Part shown: positions 1-8,518 of the stretch, piece after piece
How the letters are laid out: every line of letters starts with the position of its first letter
Numbering within the stretch: position 1 is the first letter of the stretch
NCBI RefSeq assembly: GCF_024701975.1
Contig: NZ_JANLNM010000009.1
Span: 1 to 64,000 of the forward strand
DNA length: 64,000 bases
From: Variovorax sp. ZS18.2.2
GTDB lineage: Bacteria; Pseudomonadota; Gammaproteobacteria; Burkholderiales; Burkholderiaceae_C
Direction of reading: 5' to 3'
Made by a program: the position numbers and the translations under genes
The notes under the pieces: model-generated
Databases searched by the model: none
What the model saw: the letters and a program-made list of their open reading frames with translations, nothing else
What the model was told of the DNA's origin: nothing

Positions 1-2735
1 CGTCGTCGGGTCTGAGCACTGCCGCCAGCAGCGTCAGCAGCCTGTCGACCTCGACGTCGTCGGGTCTGAGCACTGCCGCCAGCAGCGTGAGCAGCTTGTC
101 GACTTCGACGTCGTCGGGTCTGAGCACGGCTGCCAGCAGCGTGAGCAGCCTGTCGACTTCCACGTCGTCGGGCCTGAGCACTGCCGCGAGCAGCGTCAGC
201 AGCTTGTCGACCTCCACTTCGTCGGGTCTGAGCACGGCCGCCAGCAGCGTCAGTAGCTTGTCGACCTCCACTTCGTCCGGCCTGAGCACGGCCGCGAGCA
301 GCGTCAGCAGCTTGTCGACCTCGACATCGTCGGGTTTGAGCACGGCCGCCAGCAGCGTGAGCAGCTTGTCGACCTCGACGTCGAGCGGACTGAGCACAGC
401 CGCGAGCAGCGTCAGCAGCTTGTCGACTTCCACTTCGTCGGGTCTGAGCACTGCTGCCAGCAGCGTCAGCAGCCTGTCGACTTCCACGTCGTCTGGTCTG
501 AGCACTGCCGCGAGCAGCGTCAGCAGCCTGTCGACTTCCACGTCGTCCGGCCTGAGCACGGCTGCCAGCAGTGTCAGCAGCCTGTCGACTTCGACGTCGT
601 CGGGTCTGAGCACGGCCGCCAGCAGCGTCAGCAGCTTGTCGACCTCCACTTCGTCGGGTCTGAGCACGGCCGCCAGCAGCGTCAGTAGCTTGTCGACCTC
701 GACGTCGAGCGGTCTGAGCACGGCCGCCAGCAGCGTGAGCAGCTTGTCGACTTCGACGTCGTCCGGTCTAAGCACGGCTGCTAGCAGCGTCAGCAGCTTG
801 TCGACTTCGACGTCGTCCGGTCTGAGCACGGCTGCCAGCAGCGTGAGCAGCCTGTCGACTTCCACGTCGTCCGGCCTGAGCACTGCTGCCAGCAGTGTCA
901 GCAGCCTGTCGACCTCGACGTCGAGCGGTCTGAGCACGGCCGCGAGCAGCGTGAGCAGCTTGTCGACCTCGACGTCGTCAGGCCTGAGCACGGCTGCCAG
1001 CAGCGTGAGCAGCTTGTCCACTTCGACATCGTCCGGTCTGAGCACGGCTGCCAGCAGCGTCAGCAGCCTGTCGACTTCGACGTCGTCTGGCCTGAGCACC
1101 GCGGCCAGCAGCGTCAGCAGCTTGTCGACCTCCACTTCGTCGGGTCTGAGCACTGCCGCGAGCAGCGTCAGCAGCTTGTCGACTTCGACGTCGTCCGGTC
1201 TGAGCACGGCTGCCAGCAGCGTCAGCAGCCTGTCGACTTCCACGTCGTCTGGTCTGAGCACTGCCGCGAGCAGCGTCAGCAGCCTGTCGACTTCCACGTC
1301 GTCCGGCCTGAGCACTGCTGCCAGCAGTGTCAGCAGCCTGTCGACTTCGACGTCGTCGGGTCTGAGCACTGCCGCCAGCAGCGTGAGCAGCTTGTCGACT
1401 TCGACGTCGTCGGGTCTAAGCACGGCTGCTAGCAGCGTGAGCAGCCTGTCGACTTCGACGTCGTCCGGTCTGAGCACGGCTGCCAGCAGCGTCAGCAGCC
1501 TGTCGACTTCCACGTCGTCCGGCCTGAGCACTGCTGCCAGCAGTGTTAGCAGCCTGTCGACCTCGACGTCGAGCGGTCTGAGCACGGCCGCGAGCAGCGT
1601 CAGCAGCTTGTCGACTTCCACTTCGTCGGGTCTGAGCACTGCTGCCAGCAGCGTCAGCAGCCTGTCGACTTCCACGTCGTCTGGTCTGAGCACTGCCGCG
1701 AGCAGCGTGAGCAGCCTGTCGACTTCGACGTCATCTGGCCTGAGCACGGCTGCCAGCAGCGTGAGCAGTCTTTCGACTTCGACATCGTCCGGTTTGAGCA
1801 CAGCCGCCAGCAGCGTGAGCAGTTTGTCGACCTCCACGTCGTCGGGTCTGAGCACGGCTGCCAGCAGCGTGAGCAGTCTTTCGACTTCGACATCGTCCGG
1901 TTTGAGCACAGCCGCCAGCAGCGTGAGCAGCCTGTCGACCTCGACGTCGTCAGGCCTGAGCACGGCTGCCAGCAGCGTGAGCAGCCTGTCGACTTCGACG
2001 TCGTCAGGCTTGAGCACGGCCGCCAGCAGCGTCAGCAGCCTGTCGACCTCGACGTCGTCCGGCCTGAGCACAGCCGCGAGCAGCGTGAGCAGTTTGTCGA
2101 CTTCGACGTCGTCTGGCCTGAGCACCGCGGCCAGCAGCGTCAGCAGCTTGTCGACCTCCACGTCGAGCGGCCTGAGCACGGCCGCCAGCAGCGTCAGCAG
2201 CCTGTCGACCTCGACATCGTCTGGCCTGAGCACGGCTGCCAGCAGCGTGAGCAGTCTTTCGACTTCGACATCGTCCGGCTTGAGCACCGCGGCCAGCAGC
2301 GTCAGCAGCTTGTCGACCTCGACGTCGTCAGGCCTGAGCACCGCGGCCAGTAGCGTCAGCAGCCTGTCGACTTCGACGTCGTCGGGCCTGAGCACGGCTG
2401 CCAGCAGTGTCAGCAGCTTGTCGACCTCCACGTCGAGCGGCCTGAGCACTGCCGCCAGCAGTGTCAGCAGCCTGTCGACCTCGACGTCGTCGGGCCTGAG
2501 CACGGCTGCCAGCAGCGTGAGCAGCTTGTCCACCTCGACATCGTCTGGCCTGAGTACGGCTGCCAGCAGCGTGAGCAGTCTTTCGACTTCGACATCGTCT
2601 GGCTTGAGCACGGCCGCCAGCAGCGTGACCAGCCTGTCGACTTCGACGTCGTCAGGCCTGAGCACTGCCGCCAGCAGCGTCAGCAGTCTTTCGACTTCGA
2701 CATCGTCCGGCCTGAGCACAGCCGCCAGCAGCGTG
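1..2735 (+). repeat. 54-bp tandem repeat array (about 50 units) in adhesin stalk
   Basis: The unit is 54 bp and encodes 18 residues (SSLSTSTSSGLSTAASSV). The Val codons at 33, 87 and 2733 are exact multiples of 54 apart, so about 50 units follow one another without an indel. The protein unit is almost invariant: the only changes I see are Ser to Thr after Val near the 3' end. The DNA varies freely at synonymous sites. In about six units (for example near 385, 707, 923, 1571, 2164 and 2434) one Ser codon is AGC instead of TCG. The array continues upstream of the window. Confidence 0.97.
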
Positions 2736-3797
2736 ACCAGCCTGTCGACCGGCCTGAGTACGACCAACAGCAGCGTCAGCAGCCTGTCCACCAGCGTGAG
2801 CGGGGCGAGCAGCGGCCTGGCCAGTCTGTCGACTTCGACCTCCACGGGCTTGGCCACCGCGACCAGCAGCATCAGCAGCCTGAGCACGACGGTCAGCACG
2901 ATCAACGACAAGGGCACCAAGTACTTCCAGGCCAACTCGACAGCCGCAGGTGCGAACGCGAGCGGGCAGGAAGCCGTGGCGATCGGTCCGAAGTCTGTGG
3001 CCAGCGGCGCCAGCTCGTTTGCGGCCGGCAACGGCGCGCAGGCGACGGCCGACGGTGCCATCGCGATCGGTGCCGGCGCCTCGGCCACGGCCGCGCAAGG
3101 CACGGCCATCGGGTTCGGTGCGGTGGTCACGCAAAGCGGCGGCGTGGCGTTGGGTTCGGGATCGGTGGCTTCCCGGGGCGCAGGCGTCGCGGGCTACGTT
3201 CCGGGCAATGCGAATGCAGAGCAGGCAGCGGCCACCAGGGCCACGACCAGCACGCAAGCCGCAGTGTCCGTAGGCGATGCGGCCAACGGCCAGTTCCGCC
3301 AGATCACCGGCTTGGCCGCCGGTTCAGCCGACAGCGATGCGACCAACGTTGCGCAGCTGAAAGCCGCATCGAGCGCGGCCAAGGCCAGCAGCGTGCAGTA
3401 CGAGACCAACGCGGACGGGTCGATCAACTACAACCAGATCACGCTGGGTGGCGGCCAGGCGCCGGGCGGTACGCGCATCTCGAACGTGGCGCCGGGCATC
3501 CTGCCGAACGACGCAGTCAACGTCGAGCAGCTGAATCAGGTGCGAGGCCAGGTTGGCAATGTTGCGCGCATCGCGTACTCAGGGATTGCCATGGCCACGG
3601 CAATGAGCAGCCTGCCGCAGGCGATGACGCCGGGTAAGAGTCTGGTCTCCATCGGTACAGGCACCTATTCGGGCTATGCCGCAGTGGCCTTTGGCTATTC
3701 GGCTCGCTCCGAAGACGGGAAGTGGATCTACAAGGTCAATGGCGCCTATGCGGGCCAGCGATTCAATCTCGGCGTGGGGGTCGGCTATGAGTGGTAA
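3..3797 (+). CDS. Trimeric autotransporter adhesin (YadA-like), 5'-truncated by window
   Basis: This is the C-terminal 1264 residues of a surface adhesin of the trimeric autotransporter (type Vc) family. The frame is open from base 3, so the true start, signal peptide and any N-terminal head lie upstream; the GTG at 87 is only a repeat Val codon. Order: Ser/Thr-rich stalk repeats (to 2735), a degenerate stalk (about 2736-2915), YadA-type head repeats with AIG and A.G motifs (about 2950-3180), a HANS/neck-like connector ending DATNVAQLK (about 3259-3363), a second neck-like stretch ending NVEQLNQ (about 3475-3540), and a membrane anchor of about 70 residues ending in YEW (about 3580-3797). The family trimerises and the anchor forms a 12-stranded outer-membrane barrel. 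SLST-type repeats are known from Burkholderia adhesins. The receptor cannot be predicted. Confidence 0.95.
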   Translation, partial: SSGLSTAASSVSSLSTSTSSGLSTAASSVSSLSTSTSSGLSTAASSVSSLSTSTSSGLSTAASSVSSLSTSTSSGLSTAASSVSSLSTSTSSGLSTAASSVSSLSTSTSSGLSTAASSVSSLSTSTSSGLSTAASSVSSLSTSTSSGLSTAASSVSSLSTSTSSGLSTAASSVSSLSTSTSSGLSTAASSVSSLSTSTSSGLSTAASSVSSLSTSTSSGLSTAASSVSSLSTSTSSGLSTAASSVSSLSTSTSSGLSTAASSVSSLSTSTSSGLSTAASSVSSLSTSTSSGLSTAASSVSSLSTSTSSGLSTAASSVSSLSTSTSSGLSTAASSVSSLSTSTSSGLSTAASSVSSLSTSTSSGLSTAASSVSSLSTSTSSGLSTAASSVSSLSTSTSSGLSTAASSVSSLSTSTSSGLSTAASSVSSLSTSTSSGLSTAASSVSSLSTSTSSGLSTAASSVSSLSTSTSSGLSTAASSVSSLSTSTSSGLSTAASSVSSLSTSTSSGLSTAASSVSSLSTSTSSGLSTAASSVSSLSTSTSSGLSTAASSVSSLSTSTSSGLSTAASSVSSLSTSTSSGLSTAASSVSSLSTSTSSGLSTAASSVSSLSTSTSSGLSTAASSVSSLSTSTSSGLSTAASSVSSLSTSTSSGLSTAASSVSSLSTSTSSGLSTAASSVSSLSTSTSSGLSTAASSVSSLSTSTSSGLSTAASSVSSLSTSTSSGLSTAASSVSSLSTSTSSGLSTAASSVSSLSTSTSSGLSTAASSVSSLSTSTSSGLSTAASSVSSLSTSTSSGLSTAASSVSSLSTSTSSGLSTAASSVSSLSTSTSSGLSTAASSVSSLSTSTSSGLSTAASSVSSLSTSTSSGLSTAASSVTSLSTSTSSGLSTAASSVSSLSTSTSSGLSTAASSVTSLSTGLSTTNSSVSSLSTSVSGASSGLASLSTSTSTGLATATSSISSLSTTVSTINDKGTKYFQANSTAAGANASGQEAVAIGPKSVASGASSFAAGNGAQATADGAIAIGAGASATAAQGTAIGFGAVVTQSGGVALGSGSVASRGAGVAGYVPGNANAEQAAATRATTSTQAAVSVGDAANGQFRQITGLAAGSADSDATNVAQLKAASSAAKASSVQYETNADGSINYNQITLGGGQAPGGTRISNVAPGILPNDAVNVEQLNQVRGQVGNVARIAYSGIAMATAMSSLPQAMTPGKSLVSIGTGTYSGYAAVAFGYSARSEDGKWIYKVNGAYAGQRFNLGVGVGYEW

Positions 3798-3895
3798 CCC
3801 GCTTCACGATCGGCTGAGCTGAAGAAGAATCTCTCTGGTCGAATTGCAGAACGCCCTGACGGGAAGCCACAAGAACGTCAGATCCATTTCTGAAT

Positions 3896-3929
3896 CGCCA
3901 GCTGCCGATCGAATACATCGCGGCTGGCG
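3896..3929. other. Hairpin between convergent adhesin and Crp-like gene
   Basis: CGCCAGC (3896-3902) pairs with GCTGGCG (3923-3929), with a further CGAT/ATCG pairing inside. No T-tract follows on either strand, so it is not a textbook intrinsic terminator. The rest of the 267-bp gap 3798-4064 holds no gene I can support. Confidence 0.4.
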
Positions 3930-4064
3930 GATCAGGATGGAAGCCGATGGAACTGACAAGTCTGGAGACAACCGGCACATGAAGGCGGTGTGATGGCCCG
4001 CTGCGCAGGCATCTCCATTCAGGTCTCAACCGTCATGGGTGGGACGGACAGAAGAAGAGGAGCT

Positions 4065-5558
4065 CTATCTTTCAGCGGATCGGGCCGCGATGTGCCCCAG
4101 CGCTTCATGATCCAGCACCGTCACGCCGTTGTACCCAAGTTCGATGGCGCCAGTGGTCGCCAATGCCTTGAGCTCCTTGTTCACCGCTTGTCGGTTCGCC
4201 TGCAGAAGCAGTGCGAGGCTCGCCTGGGATACCTTCAGACGCGTGGTGCCTTCGCTCTCGGCCCGCACCCCATGGAGTTCCGCAAGCCGATGGATGGTGG
4301 ACGCAAGGCGCTGGCGCAGCGAGCCCGCGACCTGCCGGTAGACCGTCTGGGTGTACACCGCATGCTGGCGTTCGGACATCAGCAAGGCTTCTTTCCAGAG
4401 CATGGGTTCGCTGTCCAGCGTCTCCAGGACGAGGGTCATGGGCATGTGGATTGCCACCGCATCGGTGTCTGCAATCTGTTCGTAGGCGCCATAGCCGCGG
4501 TGCTCGGCGACCGATTGCACCGGCGTGATGTATGTGAAGTCACCGGGACCGAAAAGAATCAAGGCAAAGCGCTCGCCCTCGGGCGATATGCGGCTGATCG
4601 TTGTGTGACCCGAGACGAGAAGGATGTATTCCTCAACACCACTCAGAGAGGTCCAGACGACGGATCCGCTCGGATGCTTTTCCAGACGCGATGAACGAAG
4701 AAGACGCACCATTGCCTTACTCGACCAAGGCAAGAACGCCTGTTTCGTGCGCAGCGTTCTTTCCATGAACGCCGCCTCAGCCAGGGAGTTTTCTCCTGTC
4801 CCCGCGCGCGGCGTTGCGACTGTTGCGTGCTGCACTCGGGGAGGTCGGGCGATTTTTTTCAGTGCAACAGGATCGAGAACCAGAATGCCGTTGTATTTCA
4901 GCCGGATCACGCCCGCAATGCTCAGGCTGGCCAGTTCCTTGCTCACGGATTGGCGGCTGACCCGCAGCATGGCCGCCAGATCGTGTTGAGTCAGTCGCAG
5001 ATGAATCGAGCTGTTCTCGCTGCTGCGGGTGCCGTGGGATGCAGCCAGCTTTTCAATCGTTTCAGCCAGTCGCCGTGGAAGCCGTCCGGACATCTGACTG
5101 CTTGTCAGGTCACCCAGCTTCTGGTCTTGCAAGATGACCATATGGCCCAAGTCTCTCCATCGCACGGGGTCGCTGTCGAGCAGCTCGAAAAGCAGATTTC
5201 CCTGGATGTGAATGGCAACGACGTCGTTGTTCGCGAAGTATTCGAAGAGGTCATCTTCGAGCGCGACCATATGAGGAAGGCCGAGCAACAGCCCAGTGCC
5301 CAGGAGCGTCCAGGCCGCCCCGGCGCCGATGCCTTTGGCGGAAGGTTCGGCGTACAGGACGCTGCCACTCACAAGTACCAATACTTCGGGCGCACGGTTC
5401 TTGTCGGACAGCGAGTCTCCCCGCGCGTGCCATTGCAATCTGGAGGATGCCATGAGTCGGCTCATGCTCAGTGAAGACCACGTGGCAAAGGCCGGCATGT
5501 CGCGCAAGGTGCGCTCCATCAGTTCCTTGTCGCTCAGGCGTGGTTCAGTCTTGGCCAT
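4065..5558 (-). CDS. Tandem-fused double Crp/Fnr-family regulator
   Basis: The product is 497 residues, about twice the usual Crp/Fnr length. Residues 1-240 form one complete module (cyclic-nucleotide-binding-like barrel, dimerisation helix, winged HTH about 188-230). Residues about 259-497 form a second (HTH about 430-475). Both carry the local signature VAIH[IM] followed by L..LD.[DE]P..W. The first module matches the gene at 5845 and the second the gene at 6591, both on the opposite strand. The start is ATG 5558 (MAKTEPRLSDKELM), which aligns with the start of the 5845 gene; the frame is open upstream, but those residues look non-coding. No Fnr-type cysteine cluster or canonical cAMP-binding motif is visible, so the ligand is unknown. 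A two-module chain could fold as an intramolecular pseudodimer. Confidence 0.85.
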   Translation of the reverse strand: MAKTEPRLSDKELMERTLRDMPAFATWSSLSMSRLMASSRLQWHARGDSLSDKNRAPEVLVLVSGSVLYAEPSAKGIGAGAAWTLLGTGLLLGLPHMVALEDDLFEYFANNDVVAIHIQGNLLFELLDSDPVRWRDLGHMVILQDQKLGDLTSSQMSGRLPRRLAETIEKLAASHGTRSSENSSIHLRLTQHDLAAMLRVSRQSVSKELASLSIAGVIRLKYNGILVLDPVALKKIARPPRVQHATVATPRAGTGENSLAEAAFMERTLRTKQAFLPWSSKAMVRLLRSSRLEKHPSGSVVWTSLSGVEEYILLVSGHTTISRISPEGERFALILFGPGDFTYITPVQSVAEHRGYGAYEQIADTDAVAIHMPMTLVLETLDSEPMLWKEALLMSERQHAVYTQTVYRQVAGSLRQRLASTIHRLAELHGVRAESEGTTRLKVSQASLALLLQANRQAVNKELKALATTGAIELGYNGVTVLDHEALGHIAARSAER

Positions 5559-5644
5559 TGGCTTCTTGGGAGCTTGCGTAGGAAAAGCTGCATCGTGTCC
5601 GTTTCGAAGAGGAGGGTCAAAAAAATGCGTCTCGCAGCATCTTC

Positions 5645-5665
5645 TTGCAGAGATTAATTCTGCAA
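5645..5665. promoter_or_regulatory. Dyad in divergent promoter region of the Crp-like genes
   Basis: TTGCAGA (5645-5651) and TCTGCAA (5659-5665) are perfect 7-bp inverted arms around an AT-rich 7-bp centre. The dyad lies in the 286-bp divergent intergenic region 5559-5844, the only AT-rich stretch nearby. It is a candidate operator for the flanking Crp-like regulators. No experimental site is known to me. Confidence 0.45.
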
Positions 5666-5844
5666 TTGATCGTGCATTCGATGCAGATCGACTTTTCAAA
5701 AAATCTGGATCACCAGTCGTGCGAGCGGCGGGCCAAGCTGTGGTCGGATGCCGCCGCAGTCGCCGTGGAGGAATATTCAAGGTGCGCTGGCACCAGAACA
5801 AGAAAGCGGGTCAAGCGCGTGACGGCCCGCAACAGGAGAGCCAT

Positions 5845-6594
5845 GTGGCAGATGTCCAGCTTCGTACAAGCCATAAAGAATTGATGAACCGCACATTGCG
5901 GGAAATGCCTTGCTTTGCCCAGTGGCCGCCCGTTGCCTTGAGTCAACTCATCGGCTCTTCCAGGCTTTGCTGGCATAAGCGCGGAACCATGCTGTCGGCC
6001 GATGTCGAGGCCGACAAGCCCGAAATCTTTGTGATCGTGTCCGGGCATGTCTTGCATGTCGAAGCCCCGCGCGACAGCGCCCGGCTGAACTGGGCGTTGC
6101 GAGGGCCGCGCCATATCCTCGGCTTTTCCTACATGCTCGATCTTGGAGGTCGCCGCCTTGAATATGTCGCGAACGACGAGGTGGTTGCCATTCACATTCC
6201 TGGTCATCTGCTCTTCGCGTTTCTTGACGACGACCCGGTGCGATGGAAAGACATGGGCCGCATGGTGCTGCAGCAGGAGCGGACGCAGATTGACTTGGTA
6301 GTTGGCCAGACTGCTGGCTCGTTTGTGCAGAGGCTTGCCAGCACCGTCGAGCAGCTCGCTGCGCTTTATGGCGTCCGGGCGATAGATAAGGATGTCGTGC
6401 ATCTTCGCCTGACCCAGCAGACCCTTGCGGATATCCTGCAGGTCAGCCGTCAATCTGTGAATGCGCAAATTTCGACCTGGGCTGCCCTGGGTGTCGTCGA
6501 GGTTCAATACAACGGGATTCTGATATTGGACCCGTCGGCGTTGAGGAAATTTTCCAGACCTCCTGCGCCATTGAAAGACGGGGTTCCCGTATGA
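5845..6594 (+). CDS. Crp/Fnr-family transcriptional regulator (module A paralogue)
   Basis: 249 residues: a cyclic-nucleotide-binding-like barrel followed by a winged HTH (about residues 185-230, RLTQQTLADILQVSRQSV). I chose GTG 5845 because GGAG (5835-5838) sits at good spacing, and because the N-terminus VADVQLRTSHKELMNRTL aligns residue for residue with MAKTEPRLSDKELMERTL of the divergent fused gene. An ATG at 5843 is in another frame. The stop overlaps the next start (ATGA, 6591-6594), implying translational coupling. It equals the N-terminal half of the fused protein at 4065-5558. Ligand and targets are unknown; autoregulation of the intergenic region is likely. Confidence 0.85.
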   Translation: MADVQLRTSHKELMNRTLREMPCFAQWPPVALSQLIGSSRLCWHKRGTMLSADVEADKPEIFVIVSGHVLHVEAPRDSARLNWALRGPRHILGFSYMLDLGGRRLEYVANDEVVAIHIPGHLLFAFLDDDPVRWKDMGRMVLQQERTQIDLVVGQTAGSFVQRLASTVEQLAALYGVRAIDKDVVHLRLTQQTLADILQVSRQSVNAQISTWAALGVVEVQYNGILILDPSALRKFSRPPAPLKDGVPV

Positions 6595-7319
6595 ACAAAG
6601 GTCGCCACTCCATCACGGAGCTGACGTTCATGGACGCTGCACTGCGGGAAAAATCAGCCTTTTCGCCTTGGTCATCCGTGGCGATGAACAAGCTGCTTGC
6701 GCATTCCTATGTGGGACGCCATTCGCGAGGGCATGTCTTTTCGACCGAACTGCAGGGCCCCGCGCAAGCCTTTCTGATCATCTCGGGCGAGGTGCTGGCC
6801 GCCTGTGTTTGCCCGCAACGCGAGCGATTCGTCGTGATGCTGTTGGGGTCCGGCGTGATCATGGGCATCACGCAGGTATTCGGCAGCGCAGAACGCGCCG
6901 CCTACGACTTCAGTGCGCACAGCGAGGTTGTGGCGATTCATATGCCGACCCTCCTGCTTCTCGAGATACTCGATGCGGATCCGCTTCTCTGGAAGAAAAT
7001 GATGTTGATGATCGTGCGTCAGCACGTCGGTCACGTTGAAATGTTACGTAGCCAAATTGAGGGCGCCTTGCGGCGGCGCGTGGCCTCCACGATCGAGCGC
7101 CTGGCAGCGCTCTACGGCAATCGCATTGCCGAGGGCGGCGGCATTCGCCTGCAGTTGTCGCAGTCAAATCTTGCGGAGATCCTGCAGGCCAATCGGCAAG
7201 CGATCAACAAGGAACTCAAAGCACTTGCGAACGCGGGAGCAATTGGCCTCGAGTACAACGCCCTGACGGTACTGAACCAGAATGTATTGAGGCAGATGGC
7301 GCGCGGAACTGCAGCGTGA
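6591..7319 (+). CDS. Crp/Fnr-family transcriptional regulator (module B paralogue)
   Basis: 242 residues with a barrel domain (VVAIHMP signature about residues 107-113) and a winged HTH near the C-terminus (QLSQSNLAEILQANRQAI). It is the separate-gene counterpart of the C-terminal half of the fused regulator at 4065-5558. The last helix and wing are nearly identical between the two (NRQA[IV]NKELKALA). It starts inside the stop of the preceding gene, so the two products are probably made in similar amounts and may heterodimerise. That last point is inference. Confidence 0.85.
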   Translation: MNKGRHSITELTFMDAALREKSAFSPWSSVAMNKLLAHSYVGRHSRGHVFSTELQGPAQAFLIISGEVLAACVCPQRERFVVMLLGSGVIMGITQVFGSAERAAYDFSAHSEVVAIHMPTLLLLEILDADPLLWKKMMLMIVRQHVGHVEMLRSQIEGALRRRVASTIERLAALYGNRIAEGGGIRLQLSQSNLAEILQANRQAINKELKALANAGAIGLEYNALTVLNQNVLRQMARGTAA

Positions 7320-7418
7320 AGCGATGCGGCACGTTGCCGCGTTCAGCCGACATCGTCGCCAGCTTCTACCCCCTGACAACGCCGGGTCACGAAGGCTTGC
7401 GCATAATTGATGCAAGCT

Positions 7419-8384
7419 ATGACTCTCACAGAACTCAAATACATCGTCGCAGTAGCCCGCGAACGGCACTTCGGCAAGGCGGCCGAGGCCTGCTACGTCT
7501 CCCAACCGACCCTCTCGGTGGCCATCAAGAAACTCGAGGATGAACTCGAGGTCAAGCTCTTCGAGCGCAGTGCCGGCGAAGTGACCGTCACGCCGCTCGG
7601 CGAGCAGATCGTGCAGCAGGCGCAAAGCGTGCTCGATCAGGCCGCCAGCATCAAGGAAATCGCCAAGCGCGGCAAAGACCCGCTGGCCGGCCCGCTCAAT
7701 CTGGGCGTGATCTACACCATCGGCCCGTATCTGCTGCCCGACCTGGTGCGCCAGGTGATCGCGCGCACGCCGCAGATGCCGCTGGTGCTGCAGGAGAACT
7801 TCACCGCCAAGCTGCTGGAGATGCTGCGCGCCGGCGAGATCGACTGCGCCGTGATGGCCGAGCCCTTTCCCGACACCGGTCTTGCGATGGCGCCGCTGTA
7901 CGACGAGCCCTTCATGGCCGCGCTGCCGGTCAACCACAAGTTCGCCGGCCGCGAATCGATCACCTCGGAAGAACTGCAGAGCGAGACCATGCTGCTGCTG
8001 GGCACCGGCCACTGCTTTCGCGACCATGTGCTCGAGGTATGCCCCGAGTTCGCGCGCTTCTCCAGCAATGCCGAAGGCATCCGCAAGAGCTTCGAGGGCT
8101 CTTCGCTCGAGACCATCAAGCACATGGTGGCCTCGGGCATGGGCGTGACGCTGGTGCCGCGCCTCTCGGTGCCGGCCGAGGCGCTCAAGCCCAAGGGCAA
8201 GGGCCGCAAGGACTCAGAGCAGATGGTGCGCTACCTGCCCGTGCGCGACGCGCACGACCGCGATCCGCCCACGCGCCGCGTGGTGCTGGCATGGCGGCGC
8301 ACCTTCACGCGCTACGAGGCCATTGCCGCGTTGCGCAATGCGATCTATGCGTGCGAGCTGCCGGGCGTCAAGCGCCTGTCCTAG
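7419..8384 (+). CDS. oxyR: LysR-type hydrogen peroxide regulator OxyR
   Basis: OxyR senses peroxide by forming an intramolecular disulfide and then activates antioxidant genes. The protein is 321 residues from ATG 7419: an N-terminal LysR HTH (residues about 3-60), then the redox domain. The motif GHCFRDHVLEVC puts cysteines at 199 and 208, exactly the E. coli OxyR numbering, which supports this start over ATG 7410. The dps gene follows 134 bp downstream and dps is a classic OxyR target in other bacteria. Confidence 0.95.
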   Translation: MTLTELKYIVAVARERHFGKAAEACYVSQPTLSVAIKKLEDELEVKLFERSAGEVTVTPLGEQIVQQAQSVLDQAASIKEIAKRGKDPLAGPLNLGVIYTIGPYLLPDLVRQVIARTPQMPLVLQENFTAKLLEMLRAGEIDCAVMAEPFPDTGLAMAPLYDEPFMAALPVNHKFAGRESITSEELQSETMLLLGTGHCFRDHVLEVCPEFARFSSNAEGIRKSFEGSSLETIKHMVASGMGVTLVPRLSVPAEALKPKGKGRKDSEQMVRYLPVRDAHDRDPPTRRVVLAWRRTFTRYEAIAALRNAIYACELPGVKRLS

Positions 8385-8437
8385 CGATTTGCGACCTTGG
8401 CCTACGTGGCGGGCGTTTTGAATCGTTGATCGCTGGG

Positions 8438-8452
8438 ATAGAGTGACGCTGT
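8438..8452. promoter_or_regulatory. Possible OxyR half-site upstream of dps
   Basis: ATAG (8438-8441), seven bases, then CTGT (8449-8452) resembles the ATAG-N7-CTAT element of the OxyR consensus with one mismatch. The neighbouring half-sites are poor. An 8-bp hairpin (8455-8462 with 8468-8475) follows in the same 134-bp gap. Confidence 0.3.
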
Positions 8453-8518
8453 TGCGAAGCCGCGCGCCGGCTTCGAAAATCGACATGTTCCTCTCAACTT
8501 GAAGAAAGACCATTCGCC

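Noticed and set aside
87..89. GTG as the adhesin start
   Set aside because: It is the repeat's Val codon; the same frame is open from base 3 with an identical unit upstream, so the real start is outside the window.
1654..1893. Cys-rich minus-strand open frame inside the repeat array
   Set aside because: It is an antisense reading of the 54-bp repeat and is itself periodic; a shadow of the adhesin.
1..2735. CRISPR-like or satellite array
   Set aside because: Units are contiguous with no unique spacers, length is a multiple of three and the protein frame is conserved, so it is a coding repeat.
3990..4694. Plus-strand frame opposite the fused regulator
   Set aside because: It is antisense to the Crp-like gene with no family resemblance.
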